Below are positions 28,225 to 35,799 of a stretch of DNA of 64,000 bases, piece by piece (the first letter of the stretch is position 1; the number at the start of each line of letters is the position of its first letter). Origin of the DNA: Dermatophilus congolensis (lineage in GTDB: Bacteria; Actinomycetota; Actinomycetes; Actinomycetales; Dermatophilaceae); the NCBI RefSeq assembly GCF_900447215.1, contig NZ_UFYA01000001.1:992001-1056000 (forward strand). The letters are read 5' to 3'. The position numbers were made by a program, and so were the translations under genes. Under the pieces are notes generated by a model. It ran no database searches and was not told where the DNA came from. It worked only from the letters and a program-made list of their open reading frames with translations.

Positions 28225-30749
28225 TGGCATTACTTCCCACCCTCAGCAGCTCAGAACTGCGCCGCATCTCCCGAGGATGGTTCGGCAAACTCGTCGTTAT
28301 CGCACTCCTTCTCATCCCATCCCTCTACGCCGGTCTGCTCACCTACAGCAACATCGACGCCACCAACCGCCTCGACAACGTACCGGCCGCTATCGTCAAC
28401 AAAGACGAACCTGCCACCGTCACCGACGCCAACGGCAAAAAACAGGTAGTCCCCCTCGGCCGGGTTGTTAGTGGAAAACTCACCGGAAGTGACGCCACCA
28501 ACAACCTCAAGTGGAAACTCACCGACGAAAACGACGCCAACGATGGCCTCGCTAACGGCCGTTATTACGCCGTCCTCACCATCCCCAAAGACTTTTCCAC
28601 CCAAGCCACCTCTTCCTCCGACCCGAAAAAAGCCACAAACGCCCGCCTAGAACTCAACACCAATGACGCAACCAGCTACCTGGCAGGAAACATTGCCGGA
28701 ACAGTCGCCACCCGCATCACTGACAGCACTGGCGACGAGCTGACCAAAAAATATCTCGACCGCGTCTTCCTCGGCTTCAATGGAATATCCGAACAAATGG
28801 GCAAAGCCGCCGACGGAGCCAAAAAACTCCAAGACGGATCTCAACAACTTGTTAACGGCGTCACCTCCGCCCATAAAGGATCCGGAACCCTTGACTCCGG
28901 TATGGGACAGCTCGTCACCGGTAGCCAGAACCTCGCCTCCGGGAACAAACAGCTCGCCGACGGGGCCGGCAAACTTTCTGACGGGGCCGGCAAACTTTCT
29001 GACGGGGCCGGCAAACTTGCCACTGGTCTCAACACCGCTAAAGAAAAAACAGCTCAACTACCTGAACAAAGCAAACAACTCGCTGACGGTTCTAAAAAAC
29101 TTGCCGACGGTATCGGGGCTGTTGATACTGGCGCCAAAAAACTTGCTGAAGGAACTAACTCCCTGGCCAAAGCCACCACCGCGCTACCAGAACAGGTAGG
29201 ACAACTCGCTCAAGGGGCCACTGCCTTCGCTGACGGTTCTAAAAAACTTGCCGACGGAGCTACCCGCTTGGGCGCTGGAGCCCAAACTGTCGCCACCGGC
29301 GGCACCGCGCTGGCTAAAGGGACCACTCTTCTGGCTGGTGGGGCTTCCCGACTCAAAACCGGTGTGGACCGCTACACCGGCGGCGTTGACCAACTTGCTT
29401 CCCAATGCGCAGCTTCCGGCGCGAGCGAAGCTTTCTGCGCCCAACTGAACGCAGTCAGTGACCAAAGCGGCTCTATCCGCAGTGGTGCAGGGCGATTGGC
29501 TGTCGGAGCAGCGCCACTAGCGTTGGGAGCAGAACGACTTCAAGCAGGTGCTACTCGTCTTGCTGACGGTGCTGCCAAATACAACCAAAGTGTTCAGCAA
29601 GCTGCTCCCGCCGCTGCTCGTCTGGCCGATGGTCTGAAGAAATTTGCCACGTCCGTTCCAGCTCTCGCCACGGGGGTACAACGTCTCCAGGACGGCGCCA
29701 ACAAATTGGCGCAAGGGACAGGTCCTCTGCAAGCCGGAGCCGACAAGCTCGCCGGTGGGCTAGGCCAGCTAGCGGCAAGCACACCCGCTTTAACGAAAGG
29801 CATCGCTGATGCCGCTAACGGAGCCACGGCACTGTCCACAGGAGCCACTAATCTGCGCGGCGGTGCAGACAAACTCTCTACAGGAGCCACGAGTGCCGCT
29901 GCCGGGGCCACCAAACTCGCTGAAGGAAACGCTAAAGCTGCTCAAGGTGTTCACGACCTGCACACCGGACTGGGCAAACTTGATGACGGTGCCGGCAAAC
30001 TCTTGCACGGATCAACAGATCTGGCTAAAGGTTTAGCGACCGGCGCAAAGAAGGTTCCTACGTACGATTCGGACGAGCGTAATAAGCTCAGCGCGGTCGT
30101 GGCTAAACCAGTTGATGGGGAAAATGTTCGCCTTAACCGTGTCGCTAACTACGGTGCTGGACTTGCGCCATACTTCTCCGCTTTAGGGCTGTGGGTCGGC
30201 GGCATGGGCCTGTTCTTCATGCTGCGTCCGCTGCCAAAGCGTGCCATGGCCTCTACAGCATCACCATGGCGAGTGGCTTTGGCTGGGTTCGCGCCTGCGG
30301 CGGTGATTGGCGTGGGGCAGTCAGTGTTACTTTTTGCGGTCATGCACTGGGCTCTGGGAATCACCATCAGTAACCCTGGACTGTTTATTGGGTTCGCTGC
30401 GTTGGCTTCGTGTGCTTTCATGGCGATCAACCAGGCCTTGGTGGCTGGATTGGGCCCAGCTGGCAGGTTTATTGGGCTTCTGCTTGTTGTGGTGCAGCTG
30501 TCTTCAGCAGGAGCTACTTATCCCATCGAGACTGCTCCTGGATTCTTCCAGTTCATGCACCCGTTGTTGCCGATCACATACACGGTGCAGGCGTTCCGTT
30601 CACTCATTGCTGGAGGGACTTTGCACTTGGCACCTGCCGCTTTGGTGATGTTGTTGTGGCTGATCGCGGCTCTTGGATTAACAGTGTTTACGGCAGCGCG
30701 GGGCAGGATGTGGACTGTTTCGCGGTTGCGGGACGGAGCGATTGCATGA
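28224..30749 (+). CDS. YhgE/Pip family membrane protein with a long L-x-D-G repeat region
   Basis: 841 residues. One membrane segment near residues 20-42, an extracytoplasmic part, about 430 residues of repeats of roughly seven residues (LADGAGKLSDGAGKL type) predicted to form a long helical stalk, and about five membrane segments at the C-terminus (residues about 650-835) like an ABC-2 permease. The family includes the phage infection protein Pip and is linked to ABC/MMPL export and type VII-like functions. Translationally coupled to the MMPL-ATPase gene, whose fused ATPase may energise it. Synonymous codon choice drifts from C-ending at the 5' end to T/G-ending at the 3' end. Confidence 0.86.
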   Translation: MALLPTLSSSELRRISRGWFGKLVVIALLLIPSLYAGLLTYSNIDATNRLDNVPAAIVNKDEPATVTDANGKKQVVPLGRVVSGKLTGSDATNNLKWKLTDENDANDGLANGRYYAVLTIPKDFSTQATSSSDPKKATNARLELNTNDATSYLAGNIAGTVATRITDSTGDELTKKYLDRVFLGFNGISEQMGKAADGAKKLQDGSQQLVNGVTSAHKGSGTLDSGMGQLVTGSQNLASGNKQLADGAGKLSDGAGKLSDGAGKLATGLNTAKEKTAQLPEQSKQLADGSKKLADGIGAVDTGAKKLAEGTNSLAKATTALPEQVGQLAQGATAFADGSKKLADGATRLGAGAQTVATGGTALAKGTTLLAGGASRLKTGVDRYTGGVDQLASQCAASGASEAFCAQLNAVSDQSGSIRSGAGRLAVGAAPLALGAERLQAGATRLADGAAKYNQSVQQAAPAAARLADGLKKFATSVPALATGVQRLQDGANKLAQGTGPLQAGADKLAGGLGQLAASTPALTKGIADAANGATALSTGATNLRGGADKLSTGATSAAAGATKLAEGNAKAAQGVHDLHTGLGKLDDGAGKLLHGSTDLAKGLATGAKKVPTYDSDERNKLSAVVAKPVDGENVRLNRVANYGAGLAPYFSALGLWVGGMGLFFMLRPLPKRAMASTASPWRVALAGFAPAAVIGVGQSVLLFAVMHWALGITISNPGLFIGFAALASCAFMAINQALVAGLGPAGRFIGLLLVVVQLSSAGATYPIETAPGFFQFMHPLLPITYTVQAFRSLIAGGTLHLAPAALVMLLWLIAALGLTVFTAARGRMWTVSRLRDGAIA
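28959..29021 (+). repeat. Three tandem 21-bp repeats inside the Pip-like gene
   Basis: Two identical 21-base units and a third differing only at the last codon encode DGAGKLS/A repeated three times. Replication slippage here would change the stalk length in 7-residue steps without a frameshift. Confidence 0.9.
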
Positions 30750-30772
30750 ACCTGATTAGGTAGTCCAGCTCG

Positions 30773-31732
30773 CTATAGGTTTGTGGAGGTGATGGTGTCG
30801 AGAATCATCGATGCCATCACCTTCACTCCTTCTGGGGAAGGGTGCACCCCATCGGGAACGAGGCTGGTGCGGGTGGCGTCGTTGGCGGCACGGATTTTGT
30901 CAGCCCAGGGGACGAGGTGGAGGTTGGGGTGCCGGGTGGCAGCTTCGGTGAGCATGCTGTGGAGTCGAGTAGAGGCGTTTTCGTCTGCGGTGGGATTGGC
31001 GGCGCGGCGGACGAGAGGAGTGACCCAGTAGATGTGGCGCTCTGGGCCTGCGGTGCGCATGATGCGTTCGATTTGTACGGGAAAAAGTGCTGGTTCGAAG
31101 ATGTCGTTTTCGCCCGAGACGATGACCAGTGTGCGAGGTTGTGCGTTGGCGGCGTCGATGGCTACGAGGGCGTCTGCGGCTGCGTGGGTGGGGCGGCCGT
31201 TCCAGTGATCGAAGGTCATGGGGTGTTGGTGTTCTTCGAGGGTGCTGGCCAGGGCAGAGTGTAGGCGGGCGGCTACGGAGTCCCCAAGCAGGAGTACGCC
31301 GTGGGGGTTGTCGGCGACTTTTTTCATGGCGGGGATGGGGTCGTTTTTGTGTCCGTAGTGTTGCCAGGGGCCGATGGGGCCTGAGCCGCTGAGAGGTTCC
31401 GCAGTGGGGGTGGGTTGGGTGTGGGGGGCGGTGGCGCGGCCGATGAGGCAGCCGCCGGTAAGGCCTGCGCAGAGGGCGACAATTGTCACTGCGGTGAGGA
31501 TGCGGTGAGGCAGGGCAGGGCGAGGCGAGGTGTTGGTGACAGTCGCAGTGATGTCGGTGCTCGTAGCCTCGATGGTGGGGGAGGGGTTCATGACGTCTAC
31601 CGAATCGGCTGGGCGGTAACGCTTTTGAGTGTTTTGTGGAGGTTGTTGGGGGAGCGATCTCGATCGTGTCGTTGAGGTTAAATTTTTGGAAGTTCCGTCT
31701 ATTGAATTAATTAACGCCATGTTCTTCTGCAT
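30773..31732 (-). CDS. Membrane-anchored SGNH/GDSL-type hydrolase
   Basis: Esterase/lipase-like hydrolase. Counting from the 31732 start, a single membrane segment at residues 76-98 (HRILTAVTIVALCAGLTGG) anchors a catalytic domain outside the cell. SGNH blocks: Ser152 in LLLGDSVAARL, Gly in WNGRPTHAA, Asn in SGENDIF, and Asp/His in DGVHPSPEG. The domain arrangement resembles the SGNH parts of peptidoglycan or polysaccharide acyl-modifying proteins; substrate unknown. Start is uncertain: ATGs at 31732, 31720 and 31591 are all weakly supported by ribosome sites. Convergent with the Pip-like gene with no terminator-like repeat in the 23-base gap. Confidence 0.75.
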   Translation of the reverse strand: MQKNMALINSIDGTSKNLTSTTRSRSLPQQPPQNTQKRYRPADSVDVMNPSPTIEATSTDITATVTNTSPRPALPHRILTAVTIVALCAGLTGGCLIGRATAPHTQPTPTAEPLSGSGPIGPWQHYGHKNDPIPAMKKVADNPHGVLLLGDSVAARLHSALASTLEEHQHPMTFDHWNGRPTHAAADALVAIDAANAQPRTLVIVSGENDIFEPALFPVQIERIMRTAGPERHIYWVTPLVRRAANPTADENASTRLHSMLTEAATRHPNLHLVPWADKIRAANDATRTSLVPDGVHPSPEGVKVMASMILDTITSTNL

Positions 31733-32154
31733 AGAAGAGCGGGATAGAGCTATTTCTCTCTGGAATTAACGCCCCGGGTGATGGTGGTACTTGATGTCGG
31801 CAACCCCAGCGAGAAATAAGAGCTAATGCGATTCCCTCCACGGAACGGGTGGATGTGTCGATGTCGATATTGCCGACACTAGTCAGAGAAGAGATGAGAG
31901 CGGGCTTGAGGGACTCCGGGAGTGGGATCCCTCGGAAACCACTGTGGCATGACTTGTCACGCACGTGAGGCTTCTGGGTGCCGTATGGGTGTCGAGACCT
32001 TGGGCTTGGAGCTTACGCGCGGTCTCTCGGACAGGCAGAGAAAATCCTGCAAAATATGTGGAGGCGGGAAAGAAGTCACATATCAACCATGCAAGATGGT
32101 TGCTCGGCATGGTTGAAGTGCTGCCCGCCCCCACAGTGAGGTGAGAAGCGCTTT
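31733..32154. other. Spacer of about 420 bases, no supported gene
   Basis: Upstream of the SGNH gene and downstream of the ABC transporter genes. Two overlapping minus-strand frames (to 31964 and to 32185) have no ribosome site or family signature. A CAACCATGC/GCATGGTTG inverted repeat (32084-32092, 32107-32115) may terminate the ABC operon. AT content is raised near 31680-31760, suggesting the SGNH promoter. Confidence 0.4.
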
Positions 32155-33933
32155 TCAGCAGGTAGTGGATGAGGTCAGTTGCCAACCGTGTGCAGCTCGT
32201 CTGCGGTCCCAGAAGCGGCGGTAGGTTCCTGATGCTGCGTGCAGCTGTGCATGTGTCCCAATCTCCTCAATGCGCCCTTCCTGGTTGAGCACGACGATTT
32301 GATCAGCGTCCTCAATGGTTTCCAGTTTGTGGGCGATGACGATCAACGTAGAGGAAGCCCGTAGCCGTGCAACTGCCGCCATGACGTTGCCTTCGTTCTC
32401 TGCATCGAGGGCAGAGGTTGCTTCATCGAAGAGAACGATGGGGGCGTTTTTGAGCAGGGCTCGTGCGATGGAGACGCGTTGGCGTTCACCGCCGGATAGA
32501 CGTCGTCCACCTTCACCCACGGCAGCGTCCCAGCCGAGCCGGTCAGCGATTGATGTGACTCCAGCCAAGTCGCTGACCTCACGGATTTCATCGTCGGTGG
32601 CTTCAGGGCGAGCTACTCGAATGTTCTCCATCAGGGTGTCGTCAAACAAGTACACGTCTTGGAACACCATCGACATTCGTGCCATCAGGTCTTCGGTGCG
32701 CATCTGGCGAATATCGACGTCATCGACGCGGATTTCTCCAGCGTCAACATCCCAAAAGCGCGCGATAAGTCGTGCGAGCGTTGTTTTACCGGAGCCTGAA
32801 GGGCCCACGATGGCTGTCATCGTGTGTGGCGCAACAGTGAAAGAAACATCACGTATGACAGGGCGTTCGGGGTCATATCCGAATCGCACGTTCTGTAGCG
32901 CTATTTCGTGGCCGTCTGTGTGGTTAACAGGCTGGGCTGATTGGGTGGGTTCGCTCAACAGGGGAGCGTTGACGATTTGTCCAAGGTGTTGGAGAGGTTT
33001 GCGTAGCACCCCAAGGTTGAGCATCAGTTGGCCGAGTTGTTCGAGGTTGCGTGCGTAGCGCAGCAGTACCCCGATGAACACCACCGTGGTGATGGGGTCC
33101 AGCTGTGTATGGATGATGACGGTGATTGTTACGACAACGACAGATTGAAGCACCATGCCGTTGAACAAGATCGGCAAGAGGCTGAGCCATAGTTCTTTGC
33201 GTTGCGCGCGTTCATTTTCTGCGGCGGCTTGTCGTAGAGGTTCGTAGTTGATGCTGCGCCCGGTTGCGCGCAGCATGGGTTGGCAGGAAGCGAACTCAAC
33301 GAGCCGGTGGGCTACTTCGTTTTCGCTGGCGGCGGATGCGCGGCGAAGACGGTTCAGTAGCGATTGGGACCACATCAATGTGATGGCGATGAAAGGTGCC
33401 AGGACAGCCAATGTCCAGCCCACGCGAGGCTGCCAGACGGTGGCACCGCCGATAATCGTCAGCAGACCAGCGGCATTGCGAACGATCTGCCCGGTGTATT
33501 GGGCACTGTTCTCAGCAACGAGGACCGTGTCACGTGCGATGAAGCGCGATAGCACGGCTGTGCGGGCGGGGGTGAACCAGCCCATGGGTAGGCGTGCAAG
33601 GGTGCGGCCTAGCCGGTCATTGGAGTTGTTGAGGTAATCGATGACTGCGGCGTATCCGAAACGGGCCGAGGTGTATTGCCAAATTGCGCCAATGAGGGCT
33701 AGCGCGCCGATGGTGGCGATCCATGGTGTGGCTGGATTCCCCTGTGCCAGGGCTGATGCTAGGGGCATCAGCAGGGACACGGCTAGACCATCGAGAGCAC
33801 CGCCAACAGCATTCATGAACAGGAAGATGCGTTGCCGTCGTTGCCCTTCGGTGCCCAAGTAGGGGCGCAGTGCGTTGATCAGTAGCGGATCGCGCCAGGC
33901 GGAGAGCGCGCGAGTAGCGGATTGCTCAGACAT
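32155..33933 (-). CDS. ABC half-transporter for metal-siderophore (YbtQ/IrtB-like)
   Basis: 592-residue exporter-fold ABC protein: about six membrane segments in residues 30-300, then an ATPase domain with Walker A GPSGSGKTT, signature LSGGERQRVS and Walker B IVLFDEATSALD. Pairs with the upstream half-transporter; the reading frames overlap by 8 bases, typical of heterodimers. In yersiniabactin and mycobactin systems such exporter-fold pairs import the ferri-siderophore. Position divergent to the NRPS operon supports that role here. No siderophore-interaction domain (as in IrtA) is visible. Confidence 0.85.
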   Translation of the reverse strand: MSEQSATRALSAWRDPLLINALRPYLGTEGQRRQRIFLFMNAVGGALDGLAVSLLMPLASALAQGNPATPWIATIGALALIGAIWQYTSARFGYAAVIDYLNNSNDRLGRTLARLPMGWFTPARTAVLSRFIARDTVLVAENSAQYTGQIVRNAAGLLTIIGGATVWQPRVGWTLAVLAPFIAITLMWSQSLLNRLRRASAASENEVAHRLVEFASCQPMLRATGRSINYEPLRQAAAENERAQRKELWLSLLPILFNGMVLQSVVVVTITVIIHTQLDPITTVVFIGVLLRYARNLEQLGQLMLNLGVLRKPLQHLGQIVNAPLLSEPTQSAQPVNHTDGHEIALQNVRFGYDPERPVIRDVSFTVAPHTMTAIVGPSGSGKTTLARLIARFWDVDAGEIRVDDVDIRQMRTEDLMARMSMVFQDVYLFDDTLMENIRVARPEATDDEIREVSDLAGVTSIADRLGWDAAVGEGGRRLSGGERQRVSIARALLKNAPIVLFDEATSALDAENEGNVMAAVARLRASSTLIVIAHKLETIEDADQIVVLNQEGRIEEIGTHAQLHAASGTYRRFWDRRRAAHGWQLTSSTTC

Positions 33934-35644
33934 GGACAGCTCCCAACAGCGTGGAGAGTTCGGCGTGCGTGGGGTTGGACTGCACTGCCGCGATCTGACC
34001 GTCGCGAAGAGCCACTACTTGATCGACGCCGATGACTGAGGTGGCGGTGTGGGCGATCACGATGACGGTGCGTCCGATGGCCAGGTGGCTCAGGGCCGCC
34101 TGGACTTCGGCTTCGACCTCGGGGTCGGTGGCGGTTGTTGCTTCGTCGAGGATGACGATCGGGCGGTCGGCTAGGAGTGCCTGTGCGATGGCTAGGCGTT
34201 GGCGCTGTCCTCCGGAAAGGTTGGCTCGGGAGTCCAGGCCATTTGGCAGGGCTGCGATTTCGTCCCAGATGTGGGCTCCGATGGCGGCTTGGCGTACCTG
34301 TTCTTCGGTTGCTTCTGGTTTGGCTAGGCGGATGATTTCCCGCAGTGGAAGGTCGGGAAGGTGTGGGGTTTGTAAGACGAATGCCACATGTTCGTAGAGG
34401 TTGTCGATGTCGCGGATATCGACTCCGCCGATGCGTATGACGCCGCTGGTGGGGTCGTTAAATCGGGCGATCATGGTGGCGAGGGTGGATTTTCCTGACC
34501 CGGAGGGTCCTACCAGGGCGGTGGTTGAACCGGCGGGAATGGTTACTGACACGTTGCGTAGTGCCGTGGTGCCTTCGTTGTAGGAGAAGGTGACGTTTTC
34601 GAATTGCACGGATGCGTCGGCGGGGGTGTGTTTCTGATCGGTGGGGTTGTGGGTGGTCAGTGTTGGGGTGTCTATCAGATCGCGGATGCGCACGGCGGCG
34701 CTTCCGGCTAGCTGGTAGGACCACATCGACCCACCGAGGACGACCACTGCTCCGGGGATGACTAGCGAGATCAGTGTGGTGGTGAGTAGGTCGACGACTC
34801 CGACATGCCCGGCTTGGACGAGTAGAGCGCCGATAGCGGTGTTGACGAACAGCAGCACTGAGGTGCTGACGACTGCTTCGGATAGGGCGCTAATACGCAG
34901 CAGTGGTTTGATCCAGTCGAGGAAGAAATCGACGAAGCGCGTTGATGCTTGTGTGAATCGTGAGTGGGCTTCGTTGGTGCGTCCGAATGCTCGGACGACT
35001 TCGATGCCGTCGCAAAATTCGACCACCGTGGCTGATGCCTGCTCCAGGAGGTGGTTCATTTGTGCGGTTTTTTCGCCCATGCCGCGCATGCTGAATAGCT
35101 GCAGCAGCACGTATAGCGGCAGCGTCGCGATAGATAGCAGGCCTAGGCGCCAGTTGACGACGAAGGCGTAAGCCACCAGGCATATGGGGGAGACGATCGC
35201 AAAAGTGGTTTCGACTGGGGCGTGGGCGATGAGTTGGTGCAGGGTTTTGGTGTCGTCTTGCACGGCTTTGCGGACGCGACTTGAGTTGGTTGAGGTGAAC
35301 CATGACAGGGGTGCTTGGGCCAGGTGGGTGATGAGTTCTCGGCGGATGTGTCCGGCGAGTTTCAGGTCGGCGAAATGGCAGACGGTCAGTGCGAGAAAGT
35401 GCACGAACAATTGACCAAGAAATGTGGCGATGAGGATATATGTGACATTTCGCACATTGTTCGCGTCAGGGGCGTTGCTGAGTAGTAATCGTCCGAGTTC
35501 AACGAGGGCTACGTAGGGGGCGATGGAGAGCAGCCCGGAGAGCCCGCCCAGTATTCGTGCAGTGAGTAGAAGGCTGCGAACAGGGGTGAGCAGAGCTTCT
35601 AAGGCTGCTTGACCTGCTTGATTGTCGGGTGAGTCGGTATCCAA
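33926..35644 (-). CDS. ABC half-transporter for metal-siderophore (YbtP/IrtA-like)
   Basis: 572 residues, exporter-type: membrane segments within about residues 20-300 and an ATPase domain with Walker A GPSGSGKST, signature NLSGGQRQRLA, Walker B PIVILDEATTATD. TTG start at 35644 preceded by AGGAGGA a few bases upstream; no ATG gives a better N-terminus. Forms a heterodimer with the following protein. Its promoter region contains a DtxR/IdeR-like iron box, consistent with iron-limited expression. Confidence 0.85.
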   Translation of the reverse strand: MDTDSPDNQAGQAALEALLTPVRSLLLTARILGGLSGLLSIAPYVALVELGRLLLSNAPDANNVRNVTYILIATFLGQLFVHFLALTVCHFADLKLAGHIRRELITHLAQAPLSWFTSTNSSRVRKAVQDDTKTLHQLIAHAPVETTFAIVSPICLVAYAFVVNWRLGLLSIATLPLYVLLQLFSMRGMGEKTAQMNHLLEQASATVVEFCDGIEVVRAFGRTNEAHSRFTQASTRFVDFFLDWIKPLLRISALSEAVVSTSVLLFVNTAIGALLVQAGHVGVVDLLTTTLISLVIPGAVVVLGGSMWSYQLAGSAAVRIRDLIDTPTLTTHNPTDQKHTPADASVQFENVTFSYNEGTTALRNVSVTIPAGSTTALVGPSGSGKSTLATMIARFNDPTSGVIRIGGVDIRDIDNLYEHVAFVLQTPHLPDLPLREIIRLAKPEATEEQVRQAAIGAHIWDEIAALPNGLDSRANLSGGQRQRLAIAQALLADRPIVILDEATTATDPEVEAEVQAALSHLAIGRTVIVIAHTATSVIGVDQVVALRDGQIAAVQSNPTHAELSTLLGAVHV

Positions 35645-35695
35645 TTTTCCTCCTCGGCGATGTCCCGCAGCTCGCGAGGCGGGAGCTCCCTGTGG

Positions 35696-35714
35696 GTAGG
35701 TAAAGCTACCCTAA
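35696..35714 (-). promoter_or_regulatory. DtxR/IdeR-like iron box
   Basis: Minus strand TTAGGGTAGCTTTACCTAC matches the 19-base consensus TTAGGTWAGSCTWACCTAA at 16 positions. It lies 52 bases upstream of the half-transporter start and would let an iron-loaded DtxR-type repressor control the transporters and possibly the divergent NRPS operon. Confidence 0.75.
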
Positions 35715-35750
35715 GTGAGCGATTGAGGGGTTCTATTTCCGTATAGTTAA

Positions 35751-35765
35751 TGATAATGGTTCTAA
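35751..35765 (+). promoter_or_regulatory. Zur/Fur-like palindrome upstream of the NRPS operon
   Basis: TGATAATGGTTCTAA fits the Zur-type pattern TGANAAYNNTTNTCA except for one base. A close relative occurs upstream of the MFS gene at 54143. It overlaps a likely -10 element (GATAAT, 35752-35757), the place expected for repression. Confidence 0.55.
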
Positions 35766-35799
35766 ATATGAACGTTATTTCTCGATACTCGGCGCGCCC

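Noticed and set aside
28959-29021. Tandem repeats considered as a CRISPR array
   Set aside because: Units are contiguous without spacers and lie in frame inside the Pip-like coding sequence.
31707-32185. Two overlapping minus-strand frames between the SGNH and ABC genes
   Set aside because: No ribosome site or recognisable family; the longer one overlaps the ABC gene end. A decayed gene is possible but not supported.
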